A stretch of 64,000 nt of DNA, taken from NCBI RefSeq assembly GCF_006874475.1, contig NZ_VIRM01000026.1, positions 1 to 64,000 of the forward strand, in the 5' to 3' direction. Numbering within the stretch: the stretch's first letter is position 1; every line of letters starts with the position of its first letter. The DNA is from Microbispora hainanensis (lineage in GTDB: Bacteria > Actinomycetota > Actinomycetes > Streptosporangiales > Streptosporangiaceae). The position numbers were made by a program, and so were the translations under genes. This document shows, one piece after another, positions 35,224 to 45,577 of this stretch. Under the pieces are notes generated by a model. The model was not told the origin of the DNA. It worked only from the letters and a program-made list of their open reading frames with translations, and ran no database searches.

Positions 35224-36141
35224 GTGACCGACACTGATCGGCAGAAGCAACCGGCTTCGCGCGTGAGCACGACCGGGCGCGCGACCACCCCCCGTCGCCG
35301 CCTGCGGAGCACCCTCGGCGCCGGGCTGGGGCTCCTCGCGCTGGCGGGCAGCCTTGTGGCCTGCAGTGACGGGTCGGCCAGCACAGCCGAGGCCACTCCG
35401 TCGGCCTCGCCCTCGGCCTCCGACTCCGAGGGCCCCAAGGTGACGCACACCGAGCTGACGCAGCCCACGCCGTCGGCGCAGCCCACCAGCCTGCGTCAGG
35501 TCACCTGCGAGTATCGCAAGGACGACACGGGCGCCCCGGCGAAGTTCGTGGGCTTCCCGCCCAGCAAGCTGAGCAGGTCGGTCATCGCGGCCAAGAAGAT
35601 GGTCATCACCACGAACCAGGGCCGGATCGTCATCGACCTGGCCACCAGGGACGTGCCGTGCGCGGTGAACTCCTTCGCGTTCCTGGCCAAGAAGAACTTC
35701 TTCGACAACACCGTCTGCCACCGCCTCGCGACGGTGGAGACCGTCGGCCTCGGCATGCTGCAGTGCGGCGACCCGCTGGCCAAGGGCGACGGCAAGAACA
35801 AGAACGACGGCGCGGGCGGCCCGGGATACGTGTTCAACGACGAGAACCTCGGCGGGATGCCGCTCGCCCGCGGCACGGTCGGGCTGGCGCAGGCCACGGA
35901 GGACGCCAACTCCAACGGCAGCCAGTTCTTCATCTCCTTCACGGACGAGAACACCCAGCTGACCGCCATGGGCGCGGCCTTCACGATGATCGGTGTCGTG
36001 AGCAAGGGCATGGACATCATCGACAAGATCGCCAAGGGCGGCATCATCCCGTTCAACGGCGACCCCACGGCCGACGTGCGGGGCGAGGGCTCCAACGCCC
36101 CCAAGAAGAGGGTCGTGATCAAGGACGTGGCCATCGTCTGA
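35224..36141 (+). CDS. Lipoprotein peptidyl-prolyl cis-trans isomerase (cyclophilin type)
   Basis: 305 residues. A Tat/Sec-like basic start (RRRLRS) and hydrophobic stretch end in the lipobox LVAC with Cys47 as lipidation site. A Ser/Pro/Thr-rich spacer (48-90) precedes the cyclophilin domain (about 120-305: FFDNTVCHRLA, LQCGDPL, NSNGSQFFISF). It should anchor to the outer face of the membrane and assist folding of secreted proteins. GTG start after a purine-rich AAAGGGAAGG. It is paralogous to the membrane-anchored cyclophilin at 40225-41073; the two bracket the hisS-aspS genes. Confidence 0.9.
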   Translation: MTDTDRQKQPASRVSTTGRATTPRRRLRSTLGAGLGLLALAGSLVACSDGSASTAEATPSASPSASDSEGPKVTHTELTQPTPSAQPTSLRQVTCEYRKDDTGAPAKFVGFPPSKLSRSVIAAKKMVITTNQGRIVIDLATRDVPCAVNSFAFLAKKNFFDNTVCHRLATVETVGLGMLQCGDPLAKGDGKNKNDGAGGPGYVFNDENLGGMPLARGTVGLAQATEDANSNGSQFFISFTDENTQLTAMGAAFTMIGVVSKGMDIIDKIAKGGIIPFNGDPTADVRGEGSNAPKKRVVIKDVAIV

Positions 36142-36154
36142 CCGGCCCCGGACA

Positions 36155-36194
36155 CGAGACGGCCCCCGCGACCGATGTCGCGGGGGCCGTCTCG
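36155..36194. terminator. Bidirectional terminator between cyclophilin and aspS
   Basis: Perfect 17-bp inverted repeat, arms 36155-36171 and 36178-36194 (CGAGACGGCCCCCGCGA and its complement), with a 6-base loop. It lies 13 bases after the cyclophilin stop and about 60 bases beyond the aspS stop, serving two converging units. Confidence 0.85.
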
Positions 36195-36256
36195 CGTTCT
36201 GCCGCCTGCCGTTTCCGCCGGCTACAGCTTCTGGCGTCTACTGCTTCTGCCGTCTA
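36193..36256. repeat. 16-bp tandem repeat (4 units) spanning the aspS stop codon
   Basis: Units at 36193, 36209, 36225 and 36241. The last two differ at two or three positions; the first two are about 11/16 matched to the last. On the minus strand the aspS stop TAG (36254-36256) recurs at 36238-36240 and 36222-36224, exactly 16 bases apart, so the three stops fall in three different frames. Confidence 0.8.
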
Positions 36257-38020
36257 CTGCGCGGGCTCGGGCTTGTCGGCCTTCGGCGTGGCGTCCACGC
36301 CGGCCTCCTTGCGCTGGTCCGGCGTGATCGGGGTGGGCGCGCCGCTCAGCGGGTCATAGCCGGACGCCGTCTTCGGGAACGCGATGACGTCCCGGATCGA
36401 CTCGCCGCCCGCCAGCAGCATGCAGATGCGGTCCCAGCCGTAGGCGATGCCTCCGTGCGGCGGCGGGCCGTACTTGAACGCCTCGAGCAGCCAGCCGAAC
36501 TTGTTCTCGGCCTCCTCCTTGGAGATGCCGAGCACGTCGAACACGCGCTGCTGCATCTCGGCGCGGTGGATACGGATCGAGCCGCCGCCGATCTCCATGC
36601 CGTTGCAGACCATGTCGTACGCGTACGCCAGGGCCTCGCCCGGGTGGTCCTGGAAGTTGTCGGCCCACTCCGGCTTGGGAGAGGTGAACGGGTGGTGGAC
36701 CGGGGTCCAGCCGCCCTCGCCGCCAGTCTCGTTAAGCACAGGCTCGAACATCGGGGCGTCGACGATCCACAGGAACGACCACTGCGACTCGTCGATCAGG
36801 TCGCAGCGGCGGCCGATCTCGAGGCGGGCCGCGCCGAGCAGGTCGCGCGAGGCCGCGGGCGCGCCGGCCGCGAAGAAGATCGCGTCACCGGGCTTGGCGC
36901 CGGTCGCCTCGGCGAGGCCGCCCAGCTCGGCCTCCGACAGGTTCTTGGCCACCGGGCCGCCCAGCGTGCCGTCCTCCTGCACCAGCACGTACGCCAGGCC
37001 GCGCGCGCCGCGGGACTTGGCCCACTCCTGCCAGGCGTCGAGCTCCCTGCGGGTCTGCGAGGCGCCGCCGGGCATCACGACCGCGCCCACGTACGGCGCC
37101 TGGAAGACGCGGAACGAGGTGCCCGAGAAGTAGTCCGTGAGGTCGGTCAGCTCGACGCCGAAGCGCAGGTCCGGCTTGTCAGACCCATACCGCGCCATCG
37201 CCTCGGCGTACGTCATCCGGGGCAGCGGCGTCGGCAGCTCGTAGCCGATCGTCTCCTTCCAGATCCGGCCGATGAGCGCCTCGCCCAGCTCGATGACGTC
37301 GTCCTGGTCGACGAACGACATCTCGATGTCGATCTGGGTGAACTCGGGCTGCCGGTCGGCCCGCAGGTCCTCGTCACGGAAGCAGCGGGCGAGCTGGTAG
37401 TAGCGCTCCAGGCCGGAGACCATGAGGAGCTGCTTGAACAACTGCGGCGACTGCGGCAGGGCGTACCAGTTGCCCGGCTGGAGCCGCACGGGCACCAGGA
37501 AGTCGCGGGCGCCCTCGGGCGTCGAGCGGGTCAGGTTCGGGGTCTCGACGTAGACGAACCCGCGCTCGCGCATGACCTCGTTGGCGAGGTAGGTCGCCTG
37601 GGAGCGGATCCGCAGCGCGTCGGCGATCTTCTGGCGGCGGATGTCGAGGTAGCGGTACTTCAGCCGCGCCTCCTCCGACACGCCGGAGCTGCCCTCGATC
37701 GGGAACGGCAGCGGCGCCGACTCGCTCAGCACCTCCACCTCGGAGGCGACGACCTCGATCTCGCCCGTGGGCAGATCGGGGTTCTCGTTGCCGGCCGGAC
37801 GCTGGCGTACCTCGCCTGTGACCTTGACGCAGTATTCCGCGCGCAGGTCGTGGGCGTGGTCCTCCTCGCGGAAGACCACCTGGGCCGAGCCGGAGGCGTC
37901 GCGCAGGTCGATGAAGACCACGCCGCCGTGGTCGCGCCGGCGCGCCACCCATCCGGCCAGCGTCACCTTCTGGCCCGCGTGCTCCTTGCGGAGCGTGCCT
38001 GCCTCGTGGGTGCGGATCAC
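36254..38020 (-). CDS. aspS: Aspartyl-tRNA synthetase, probably non-discriminating (Asp/Asn)
   Basis: 588 residues. Bacterial-type AspRS: N-terminal OB anticodon domain ([15 protein letters not shown], 28-42), motif 2 [20 protein letters not shown], inserted GAD domain (about 300-420) and motif 3 [13 protein letters not shown]. Residue 31 is His in RRRDH, where discriminating enzymes such as that of E. coli have Leu; His is the known mark of non-discriminating AspRS that also make Asp-tRNA-Asn for GatCAB amidation. The GTG start at 38020 overlaps the hisS stop as GTGA. The C-terminus is a short Lys/Pro-rich tail. Confidence 0.95.
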   Translation of the reverse strand: MIRTHEAGTLRKEHAGQKVTLAGWVARRRDHGGVVFIDLRDASGSAQVVFREEDHAHDLRAEYCVKVTGEVRQRPAGNENPDLPTGEIEVVASEVEVLSESAPLPFPIEGSSGVSEEARLKYRYLDIRRQKIADALRIRSQATYLANEVMRERGFVYVETPNLTRSTPEGARDFLVPVRLQPGNWYALPQSPQLFKQLLMVSGLERYYQLARCFRDEDLRADRQPEFTQIDIEMSFVDQDDVIELGEALIGRIWKETIGYELPTPLPRMTYAEAMARYGSDKPDLRFGVELTDLTDYFSGTSFRVFQAPYVGAVVMPGGASQTRRELDAWQEWAKSRGARGLAYVLVQEDGTLGGPVAKNLSEAELGGLAEATGAKPGDAIFFAAGAPAASRDLLGAARLEIGRRCDLIDESQWSFLWIVDAPMFEPVLNETGGEGGWTPVHHPFTSPKPEWADNFQDHPGEALAYAYDMVCNGMEIGGGSIRIHRAEMQQRVFDVLGISKEEAENKFGWLLEAFKYGPPPHGGIAYGWDRICMLLAGGESIRDVIAFPKTASGYDPLSGAPTPITPDQRKEAGVDATPKADKPEPAQ

Positions 38021-39273
38021 GAGAGTTTCCCCTTCAAGAACTGGACGACCTCCGCGAACGGAACCGCGGTCTGGTCGGCTGTGGTCAGGTCCTTCACTTG
38101 CACGGCGCCCGCCTCGATATCTCGGTCGCCGAGGATGAGCGCGTACCGCGCGCCGCTGCGGTCGGCGGCCTTCATCGCGCCCTTGACGCCACGGCCGCCG
38201 AAGGCCATGTCGACGGCGAGGCCGGCCCTGCGCAGCTCGCTCACGAGCGGGAACACGCGCCTCCTGGCCTCCTCGCCAAGCGGCACGGCGAACACCTCGA
38301 CGCCGCGGGGCCGCTCGGCCAGCAGGCCCTCGGCCTCCATCGCGAGCACCGTGCGGTCCACCCCGAGGGCCCAGCCCACGCTGGGCAGCGCCGGGCCGCC
38401 GATCTGCTCGCTCAGCCCGTCGTAGCGTCCTCCCCCGCCGACCGCCGACTGGGCGCCCAGGCCGTCGTGCAGGAACTCGAAGGTCGTGCGCGTGTAGTAG
38501 TCCAGGCCGCGCACGAGCCGGGGGTCGTCCTCGTACGTCACGCCGGCCGCCGTCAGCAGGCCCCTGACCTCCTCGTGGTAGGCCTTGCAGGCCCCGCACA
38601 GGTGATCGGTGACCAGCGGCGCGTTCTCCATCTGCGCGCGCACCTCGGGACGCTTGTCGTCGAGCACGCGCAGCGGGTTGATCTCGATCCGGTTGCGGGT
38701 CGCCTCGTCGAGGTCCAGGCCGCGCAGGAAGTCCTGCAGCGCGGCGCGGTAGGCCGGGCGGCACTCCTTGCAGCCGAGCGAGTTCAGCAGCAGCCGCACG
38801 CCGCGCAGGCCCAGCGAGGCGTAGCCGTCCATCGCCAGCACGATCAGCTCGGCGTCGAGCGCCGGGTCCTCGGCCCCCAGGGCCTCCGCCCCCACCTGCG
38901 AGAAGTGCCGGTAGCGCCCCGCCTGGGCCCGCTCGTAGCGGAAGTAGCTGCCCGAATACCAGAGCTTGATCGGCAGCGGCCCGCCGTACAGGCCGTGTTC
39001 GAGCACGGCCCGCATCACGCTCGCGGTGCCCTCGGGGCGCAGCGTCAGCGACTGGCCGCCCCGGCTCGTGAACGTGTACATCTCCTTGGTCACGATGTCG
39101 GTCGACTCGCCGACGCCGCGCGAGAACAGCGCCGTGTCCTCGAAGGCCGGCGTCTCGATGTAGCCGTAGCCCGCGCGGCGGGCCGGTGCGGCCAGGGCGT
39201 CCCGTACGGCGAGAGCCCACTCCGAACGCGGGGGCATCCAGTCGAAGGTGCCCTTGGGCGCCTGAAAGGTCAT
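38017..39273 (-). CDS. hisS: Histidyl-tRNA synthetase
   Basis: 418 residues, class [17 protein letters not shown] at the start, motif 2 region [15 protein letters not shown] and [19 protein letters not shown], and the histidine-binding [15 protein letters not shown]-terminal anticodon-binding domain covers about 325-418. The ATG shares one base with the stop of the upstream MBL gene (TGATG), and the gene ends in a GTGA overlap with aspS, so the three genes form one operon. Confidence 0.97.
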   Translation of the reverse strand: MTFQAPKGTFDWMPPRSEWALAVRDALAAPARRAGYGYIETPAFEDTALFSRGVGESTDIVTKEMYTFTSRGGQSLTLRPEGTASVMRAVLEHGLYGGPLPIKLWYSGSYFRYERAQAGRYRHFSQVGAEALGAEDPALDAELIVLAMDGYASLGLRGVRLLLNSLGCKECRPAYRAALQDFLRGLDLDEATRNRIEINPLRVLDDKRPEVRAQMENAPLVTDHLCGACKAYHEEVRGLLTAAGVTYEDDPRLVRGLDYYTRTTFEFLHDGLGAQSAVGGGGRYDGLSEQIGGPALPSVGWALGVDRTVLAMEAEGLLAERPRGVEVFAVPLGEEARRRVFPLVSELRRAGLAVDMAFGGRGVKGAMKAADRSGARYALILGDRDIEAGAVQVKDLTTADQTAVPFAEVVQFLKGKLS

Positions 39274-39956
39274 CACAATCCCCTGGTCGGGCCTGCGGGC
39301 GGCGCGACGTCCCTGAGGAAGGGGTTGGTCGCGCGCTCGCGGCCGATGGTCGTCTGAGGTCCGTGGCCGGGCAGGACCGTGGTCTCGTCCGGCAGCGTCA
39401 GCGTCTTCGCGAGGCTGCGCAGCATGGCGGCGTGGTCGCCGCCGGGCAGGTCGGTACGTCCGATGGAGCCGGCGAACAGCAGGTCGCCCGCGAACAGGAC
39501 CTGGGTGTCCTCGACGGGCGTCCGGAACGTCACCGACCCCCTGGTATGGCCCGGCCTGTGCTCGACCGTGAGCTCCAGCCCGGCCAGCGACAGCACGGCC
39601 CCGTCGGCCAGCTCCCGCACGTCGTCGGGCTCGGAAAGTTTCAGGCCGCCGAAGACCTGGCCCGCCTGCGGCGGGAACGCCTTCGCCGGGTCCGACAGCA
39701 GATCGCGATCCTCGGGATGGATCCACGCGGGCACGTCGCGGGCGCCGCACACCGGGGCCACCGACCACACGTGATCGATGTGACCGTGGGTGAGCAGCAC
39801 CGCGACCGGCTTCAGCCGGTGCTCGCGCAGCAGCGCGTCGAGGTCCTCCACGGCGTCCTGACCTGGGTCGATGACCACGCACTCCTCGCCTGCTGCGGGA
39901 GCGACGATGTAACAGTTGGTCTGGAACGACCCTGCGGGAAACCCGGCGACGAGCAC
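39273..39956 (-). CDS. MBL-fold hydrolase (glyoxalase II-like)
   Basis: 227 residues. Metallo-beta-lactamase fold with the metal motif THGHIDH, a later His in RPGHTRGS, the Asp in [15 protein letters not shown] and the final His in LPGHGP. This pattern fits hydroxyacylglutathione-hydrolase-like thioesterases; in an actinomycete the thiol would be mycothiol or another carrier. Its place before hisS is conserved in actinobacteria. I prefer the GTG at 39956 (GAGG 8 bases upstream); a TTG 30 bases further upstream is also open. Confidence 0.85.
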   Translation of the reverse strand: MLVAGFPAGSFQTNCYIVAPAAGEECVVIDPGQDAVEDLDALLREHRLKPVAVLLTHGHIDHVWSVAPVCGARDVPAWIHPEDRDLLSDPAKAFPPQAGQVFGGLKLSEPDDVRELADGAVLSLAGLELTVEHRPGHTRGSVTFRTPVEDTQVLFAGDLLFAGSIGRTDLPGGDHAAMLRSLAKTLTLPDETTVLPGHGPQTTIGRERATNPFLRDVAPPAGPTRGL

Positions 39957-40224
39957 GGAAGCGGCCTCTGCGTCTCTACGGATCAATCAAGGATTGCGCG
40001 AGCGAATGTAACCGAAGGGTACCGGTGCGGGTCGGCAGGCTGCGAACCAATACCCGTCAGCCGATACGATTCGCCCACCTCAATAGTCATTCTTGGAGCA
40101 GTCGAGCCGGATGCTATAGAACGGGCCGCCGTTCCCGGAGCACCTCCGGGTGTGGCGGGCACGCACCGGCGAGACCGCGTCCGGGCGTACGACCATGGGA
40201 AACAGGACGAGTCGGGAGGTCGAA

Positions 40225-41073
40225 GTGGTCACCGGCAAGGACCGGCAGAAGCAGCTGGCCCGGGAACACTACGAACGGCAGCTGCGGGCCCGGGTGGAAC
40301 GCGAGCAGAAGTCGCGGCGCGCCGCGATCATAGGCACCACCGCGGCCGTGGTGGTGGTGATCGGCGGCGTGGTCGCGGCGACGACCCTGCTCGGCAGCGA
40401 CGACAGCGATGCCACGGCGGCCGCGTCGGCGTCGGCGAGCAGCAAGCCCCTCGCGAACGACCCCAAGCCGTACGACCCGGCCAAGGGCACCTGCGGCTAC
40501 GTCCCCGACGAGGGCAGCGGACAGGTCAAGAACGTCGGCATGCCGCCGGAGCAGGTGAGCACCGCCCCGGCGACCATGACCATCAAGACCAACCTCGGCG
40601 ACATCGTCGCGAAGCTGGACAGCGAGAAGGCGCCCTGCACGGTCAACTCGTTCAAGTTCCTGGCGTCCAAGGACTACTTCGACGACACGAAGTGCCACCG
40701 GATGGGCACGGACTTCCCGATCCTGCAGTGCGGCGACCCGCTCGCCAAGGCGGACGGCAAGAACCCGACCGACGGCCAGGGCGGCCCCGGCTACCGCTTC
40801 GCCAACGAGAACCTGGCGGGCGCGAAGTACACGCGGGGCGTGCTCGCGATGGCGAACAGCGGTCCGAACACGAACGGAAGCCAGTTCTTCATCGTGTTCG
40901 GGGACACCGGGCTGAGCCCCGACTACACGCCTTTCGGTACGGTGACCAAAGGACTCGAAATCGTGGACAAGGTCGCCAAGAAGGGCGTCATCGCCAGTCC
41001 GGGCGGGGACGGCACTGGTGCCCCGAAGCAGCCCGTGGTCATCAAAGACGTGACAATCACCAGCAAGAGCTGA
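40225..41073 (+). CDS. Membrane-anchored peptidyl-prolyl cis-trans isomerase (cyclophilin type)
   Basis: 282 residues. A charged N-terminal segment (DRQKQLAREHYERQLRARVE) precedes one membrane helix (about 34-56). The cyclophilin domain follows (about 100-282: FDDTKCHRMG, LQCGDPL, NTNGSQFFIVFGD). Expected to face outward with a signal anchor, unlike the lipid-anchored paralogue at 35224-36141. GGGAGG five bases before the GTG decides the start. It is divergent from the hisS operon and followed by the DUF349 gene in the same direction. Confidence 0.9.
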   Translation: MVTGKDRQKQLAREHYERQLRARVEREQKSRRAAIIGTTAAVVVVIGGVVAATTLLGSDDSDATAAASASASSKPLANDPKPYDPAKGTCGYVPDEGSGQVKNVGMPPEQVSTAPATMTIKTNLGDIVAKLDSEKAPCTVNSFKFLASKDYFDDTKCHRMGTDFPILQCGDPLAKADGKNPTDGQGGPGYRFANENLAGAKYTRGVLAMANSGPNTNGSQFFIVFGDTGLSPDYTPFGTVTKGLEIVDKVAKKGVIASPGGDGTGAPKQPVVIKDVTITSKS

Positions 41074-41132
41074 CGTAATACAACCAAGGGCACATCGAGC
41101 CCTGGAGGCTGATTCAAGTGCGGGAGGACACG

Positions 41133-42362
41133 GTGAGCACCGACCCGTGGGGCCGGGTAGACGAGGACGGCACCGTCTACGTGCGTACGGCTGAGGGAGA
41201 ACGGGCCGTCGGGTCCTGGCAGGCCGGTGAGCCGGAGGAGGCGCTGGCCTACTACCGCCGGAAGTTCGACGAGCTGGCGGGCCAGGTGCAGCTCCTGGAG
41301 CAGCGGGTGCGCGGCACCGACCTCGCGCCGGCCCAGGCCGAGGCGAGCATCGCCAAGCTGCGGGAGTCGGTGGCCGAGGCGCACGCGGTCGGCGATCTGG
41401 GCTCCCTGCAGGACCGGCTGACGGCGCTCACCGAGCTGGTCGGCAAGCGCCGCGAGGAACTGCGGGCGGCACGTGACCAGGCCCGGGCCCACGCCCGCGA
41501 GGTGAAGGAACGCATCGTCGCCGAGGCCGAGCGCATCGCCGAGGAGACGACGCACTGGAAGTCCGGCGGCGAGCGGCTGCGGCAGCTCGTCGAGGAGTGG
41601 AAGGCCGCCGAGCGGGTCGACCGGGCCACCGAGGCGACGCTGTGGAAGAGGCTGTCCACGGCGCGTACGGCCTTCGCCAAGCGGCGCAAGGCGTACTTCT
41701 CCTCGCTCGACCAGCAGCGCGACGCGGTGCGCGGCACCAAGGAGCGCATCGTGAGCGAGGCGGAGGCGCTGGCCGGCTCGACGGACTGGAACGCCACCGC
41801 GGCGGCGTACCGCGAGCTGATGCGCGAGTGGAAGGCCGCCGGGCGCGCCTCCCGCGAGGTCGAGGACGAGCTGTGGGCGCGCTTCAAGGCCGCCCAGGAC
41901 CAGTTCTTCCAGGCCCGCTCGGCCGTGTTCGCGGAGCGGGACGCCTCCTTCGCGGCCAACGCGGAGGTCAAGGAGGGCCTGCTGGCCGAGGCCGAGAAGC
42001 TGTTGCCGGTCACCGACGCGCGGGCCGCGCGCACGGCGCTGCGGAGCATCCTGGAGCGCTGGGAGGCCGCGGGGCCGGTGCCGCGCGACCAGCGCGACCG
42101 CCTGGAGGGCGGGCTGCGCAAGATCGACGACGCGGTCCGCAGGGCCGAGGAGAACGAGTGGAAGCGCTCCAACCCCGAGGCCAGGGCGCGCGCCCAGGAC
42201 ACGGTCAACCAGCTCCGCAGGTCGATCGACCAGCTGGAGACGCGGCTGGCCAAGGCCCAGGCGGCCGGCCGCGACAAGGACGTCAAGGAGGCGGAGGAGG
42301 CCCTGGCCGCCCGCCGCTCCTGGCTCCAGGAGGCGGAGCGGACGCTCGCCGAGTTCTCCTGA
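41133..42362 (+). CDS. DUF349 helical protein
   Basis: 409 residues, almost entirely charged alpha-helix. Three DUF349 repeats are visible, each with a W-K-A-A-type core (LVEEWKAAERV, LMREWKAAGRA, ILERWEAAGPV). The N-terminal ~45 residues are a small acidic region. Function is unknown; the coiled-coil content suggests a scaffold or nucleic-acid contact. GTG 41133 is chosen because GGGAGG lies five bases upstream. The stop codon is the first unit of an 11-bp tandem repeat. Confidence 0.85.
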   Translation: MSTDPWGRVDEDGTVYVRTAEGERAVGSWQAGEPEEALAYYRRKFDELAGQVQLLEQRVRGTDLAPAQAEASIAKLRESVAEAHAVGDLGSLQDRLTALTELVGKRREELRAARDQARAHAREVKERIVAEAERIAEETTHWKSGGERLRQLVEEWKAAERVDRATEATLWKRLSTARTAFAKRRKAYFSSLDQQRDAVRGTKERIVSEAEALAGSTDWNATAAAYRELMREWKAAGRASREVEDELWARFKAAQDQFFQARSAVFAERDASFAANAEVKEGLLAEAEKLLPVTDARAARTALRSILERWEAAGPVPRDQRDRLEGGLRKIDDAVRRAEENEWKRSNPEARARAQDTVNQLRRSIDQLETRLAKAQAAGRDKDVKEAEEALAARRSWLQEAERTLAEFS

Positions 42363-42410
42363 CCACTCTTTGACCGGCTCCTGACCGGCCCCTGACCGGC
42401 CCCTGACCGG
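42356..42410. repeat. 11-bp tandem repeat (5 units) beginning at the DUF349 stop codon
   Basis: TGACC recurs at 42360, 42371, 42382, 42393 and 42404, exactly every 11 bases. The first TGA is the stop codon of the DUF349 gene. The last three units are CTCCTGACCGG, CCCCTGACCGG and CCCCTGACCGG. Because 11 is not a multiple of three, the stops appear in all three frames within 33 bases. Confidence 0.9.
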
Positions 42411-42434
42411 CTTCGAACGCTGGACCGGTTCGAA

Positions 42435-42471
42435 CGAATCCCGGCGTGACCTCGTGTCACGCCGGGATTCG
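42435..42471. terminator. Bidirectional terminator between DUF349 gene and relA
   Basis: Perfect 16-bp stem, arms 42435-42450 and 42456-42471 (CGAATCCCGGCGTGAC and its complement), with the 5-base loop CTCGT. It lies between two converging genes, 73 bases after one stop and 53 from the other. Confidence 0.88.
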
Positions 42472-42523
42472 CATGTCCGCCCCCCGTATGAGGGCCGTAC
42501 GGCCTTGAGCCCCCGGCGAGGCG

Positions 42524-44893
42524 TCAGTTGTTCACGCGGTAGACGTCGTAGACGCCGGCCACGCTGCGCACGGCCTTGAGCACGTGGCCGAGGTGCTTGG
42601 GGTCGCCCATCTCGAAGGTGAACTTGCTGATCGCCACCCGGTCGCGGCTGGTCGTGACCGACGCCGACAGGATGTTCACGTGCTGGTCGGACAGGGTCCG
42701 CGTGACATCCGACAGCAGGCGGGGCCGGTCGAGCGCCTCCACCTGGATCGCGACGAGGAAGACCGAGTCGTCCCCGGGCGACCAGGCGACCTCCACCAGC
42801 CGGTCGGGGTGGGCGCTGAGCTGCTCCACGTTGGGGCAGTTGCTGCGGTGCACGGAGACGCCGTGCCCCCGCGTGACGAACCCGACGATCTCGTCGCCCG
42901 GCACCGGGGTGCAGCAGCGCGACAGCCGGACCCACACGTCCGGGTCGCCCGCGACCATCACGCCGGCGTTCGAGTTGGCCCTCAGACGGCCCTTGAGCCG
43001 CGTGGGGACCTGGGCCTCGGCAATGTCCTCCTCGGCCCCCTCGACGCCTCCCAGGGCCTGTACGAGCTTGTCCACGACCGACTGGGCGGTGACGTGCCCC
43101 TCGCCGACGGCCGCGTACAACGCCGAGACGTCGGCGTACCGCAGATCCCTGGCCAGGGCCAGCAGCGCCTCGCCGGACATGAGCCGCTGCAGCGGCAGGC
43201 CCTGCTTGCGCATGGCCCGCCCGATCGCCTCCTTGCCCGCCTCGATGGCGGTCTCGCGGCGCTCCTTGGTGAACCACTGGCGGATCTTGTTGCGGGCCCG
43301 GCCGCTCTTGACGAACTTCAGCCAGTCTCTGGACGGCCCCGCGTCCGGCGACTTCGACGTGAAGATCTCGACGGTGTCGCCGTTGCCTAGGCGGGACTCC
43401 AGCGGCACCAGCCTGCCGTTGACCCGCGCGCCGATACATCGGTGGCCGACCTCGGTGTGCACGGCGTACGCGAAGTCGACCGGGGTGGCGCCCTCGGGCA
43501 GCGCGATCACCTGGCCGCGCGGGGTGAAGACGAACACCTCCGAGACCGACAGGTCGAAGCGCAGCGACTCGAGGAACTCCCCCGGGTCGGAGGTCTCCTT
43601 CTGCCAGTCGAGCAGCTGGCGCAACCAGGCCATGTCGTTGACCTGCTTGACCTTGCCGGCCCCGGCCCCGGTCATCTCCTCCTTGTACTTCCAGTGCGCG
43701 GCCACGCCGTACTCGGCCCGGTTGTGCATGGCCCGCGTGCGGATCTGGAGCTCGATGGCCTTGCCCTCGGGTCCCATGACCGTCGTGTGCAGCGACTGGT
43801 ACATGTTGAACTTGGGCATGGCGATGTAGTCCTTGAACCGCCCCGGCACCGGCTTCCACTGCGCGTGGATCGTTCCGAGCGCCGCATAGCAGTCGCGGAC
43901 CGTGTCGACCAGGACGCGGATGCCCACAAGGTCGTAGATGTCGTCGAAGGCCACGCCCTTGGCGATCATCTTCTGGTAGATCGAGTAGTAGTGCTTGGGA
44001 CGGCCCCGCACGGTCGCCTTGATCTTCGCCTCGCGCAGGTCGGCGGAGACCTTCTCGATGACCTCGTGCAGGAACAGGTCGCGGCGCGGCGCGCGCTCCG
44101 ACACCATCCGGGCGATCTCGTCGTATCGCTTCGGGTAGAGCATGGCGAACGCGAGGTCCTCCAGCTCCCACTTGATGGTGTTCATGCCGAGCCGGTGGGC
44201 CAGCGGCGCGAAGATCTCCAGCGTCTCGCGGGACTTCTGCTGCCGCTTGTGCTCCGGCATGTAGCGCATGGTGCGCATGTTGTGCAGCCGGTCGGCCAGC
44301 TTGATGACCAGCACGCGGATGTCGCGCGACATCGCGACGACCATCTTGCGCACGGTCTCGGCCTGCGCCGCGTCGCCGAACTTCACCTTGTCGAGCTTGG
44401 TCACGCCGTCGACGAGCAACGCGATGTTGTCGCCGAAGTCGGCTCGTAACTCGTCGAGGCTGTAGGCGGTGTCCTCCACGGTGTCGTGCAGCAGGGCGGC
44501 GCACAGCGTCTCGTCGTCCGTGCCCAGCTCCGCCAGGATCGTCGCGACCGCGAGCGGGTGGGTGATGTACGGGTCGCCGCTCTTTCGCTTCTGATCGCGG
44601 TGGTGATAGGCGGCGACGTCGTACGCCCGCTCGATCAGCCGCAGGTCTGCTTTGGGATGGGTGGCACGGACCGTCTTGAAGAGCGGTTCCAACACCGGAT
44701 TCATAGCACCCCACTGCCCCCCGAAACGGGCGAGCCTCCGTCGCGTGGCCGGCGACGCCGGCTTGTCCTCCGGGACCGCCGCGGGGTCGCGTGCCGCGTC
44801 GGGGGGCACGTCTGCGACGGGCTCGGGGGCGTCGCGGGAGATCACTCCGCGATCGACCCGCGCGCTGTCGGGCACGACCACATCACGGGGCAC
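42524..44893 (-). CDS. relA: Bifunctional (p)ppGpp synthetase/hydrolase
   Basis: 789 residues. The hydrolase HD domain is intact: His112, HDTVED (136-141) and LADRLHNM (199-206). The synthetase domain has HYYSIYQKM and the RFKD motif (352-355), which marks bifunctional Rel rather than synthetase-only RelA. TGS (about 460-520), helical and C-terminal ACT domains (about 715-789) follow, for ribosome and ligand sensing. An N-terminal extension of ~60 acidic/Pro-rich residues is disordered. GTG start at 44893. The apt-relA order is typical of actinobacteria and links purine salvage with alarmone control. Confidence 0.95.
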   Translation of the reverse strand: MPRDVVVPDSARVDRGVISRDAPEPVADVPPDAARDPAAVPEDKPASPATRRRLARFGGQWGAMNPVLEPLFKTVRATHPKADLRLIERAYDVAAYHHRDQKRKSGDPYITHPLAVATILAELGTDDETLCAALLHDTVEDTAYSLDELRADFGDNIALLVDGVTKLDKVKFGDAAQAETVRKMVVAMSRDIRVLVIKLADRLHNMRTMRYMPEHKRQQKSRETLEIFAPLAHRLGMNTIKWELEDLAFAMLYPKRYDEIARMVSERAPRRDLFLHEVIEKVSADLREAKIKATVRGRPKHYYSIYQKMIAKGVAFDDIYDLVGIRVLVDTVRDCYAALGTIHAQWKPVPGRFKDYIAMPKFNMYQSLHTTVMGPEGKAIELQIRTRAMHNRAEYGVAAHWKYKEEMTGAGAGKVKQVNDMAWLRQLLDWQKETSDPGEFLESLRFDLSVSEVFVFTPRGQVIALPEGATPVDFAYAVHTEVGHRCIGARVNGRLVPLESRLGNGDTVEIFTSKSPDAGPSRDWLKFVKSGRARNKIRQWFTKERRETAIEAGKEAIGRAMRKQGLPLQRLMSGEALLALARDLRYADVSALYAAVGEGHVTAQSVVDKLVQALGGVEGAEEDIAEAQVPTRLKGRLRANSNAGVMVAGDPDVWVRLSRCCTPVPGDEIVGFVTRGHGVSVHRSNCPNVEQLSAHPDRLVEVAWSPGDDSVFLVAIQVEALDRPRLLSDVTRTLSDQHVNILSASVTTSRDRVAISKFTFEMGDPKHLGHVLKAVRSVAGVYDVYRVNN

Positions 44894-44924
44894 ACAGACT
44901 CCTCACGTCGAGTCCAGATTCCAC

Positions 44925-44948
44925 AGTGTATCCGTGCTGCCACAGCAC
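44925..44948 (-). promoter_or_regulatory. relA promoter region with an inverted repeat
   Basis: On the minus strand TACACT (44925-44930) is a good -10, 32 bases before the relA start; there is no clear -35. The space where the spacer would be holds a perfect inverted repeat, GTGCTG-CCA-CAGCAC (44934-44948), well placed for a repressor or an activator that replaces the -35. The binding protein is unknown. Confidence 0.5.
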
Positions 44949-44983
44949 TCTCGGCCGAGTGCCCCCTGACCTGCCCGTGCGGC

Positions 44984-45490
44984 TCAGACGGTGAGCAGGG
45001 TGCGGACGTCCAGGCCCGGGAGCCGGTCGCGGCCGGAGAGGAAGGACAGCTCCATCAGGAAGGACGCGGCCACGACCTCCGCGCCCGTCCTTCTGACCAG
45101 CTCCACGGCCGCCCCGGCCGTGCCGCCCGTGGCGAGGACGTCGTCCACGATCAGAACCCGGTCGCCGGGATCGAAGGCGTCGGCGTGCACCTCGATCGTC
45201 GCGGAGCCGTACTCCAGATCGTAGGACGCCGCGTAGGTATCGGCGGGCAATTTACCCTTTTTACGTACTGGGACGAACCCCGCGCCACTGCGGTAGGCCA
45301 CCGGCGCGGCCAGGATGAAGCCCCGCGCCTCGATGCCGACCACCTTGTCGAAGGTCAGGCCGTCTCCGAGCTCGTCCACGACCTGGGTGAAGGCCGCGTG
45401 GTCCGCCAGCAGCGGCGTGATGTCCTTGAAGAGGATGCCGGGCTTGGGATAGTCCGGGACATCCCTGATGAGAGCCGTCCAGTCAGTCAC
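44984..45490 (-). CDS. apt: Adenine phosphoribosyltransferase
   Basis: 168 residues; salvages adenine to AMP with [20 protein letters not shown] at the N-terminus and the PRPP loop [14 protein letters not shown] are diagnostic, and [13 protein letters not shown] is the conserved middle. The start is uncertain between GTG 45490 and TTG 45499; neither has a strong SD, and GTG matches family length better. Follows secF by 87 bases. Confidence 0.95.
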   Translation of the reverse strand: MTDWTALIRDVPDYPKPGILFKDITPLLADHAAFTQVVDELGDGLTFDKVVGIEARGFILAAPVAYRSGAGFVPVRKKGKLPADTYAASYDLEYGSATIEVHADAFDPGDRVLIVDDVLATGGTAGAAVELVRRTGAEVVAASFLMELSFLSGRDRLPGLDVRTLLTV

Positions 45491-45577
45491 GACGCCCAAG
45501 CCTAACGGGACAGGGGAACGCGCAGGCGCCCCCGGTACCGGCGGGTTCCGGGGGCGCCTGCGTCGGACGTGCCGGGG

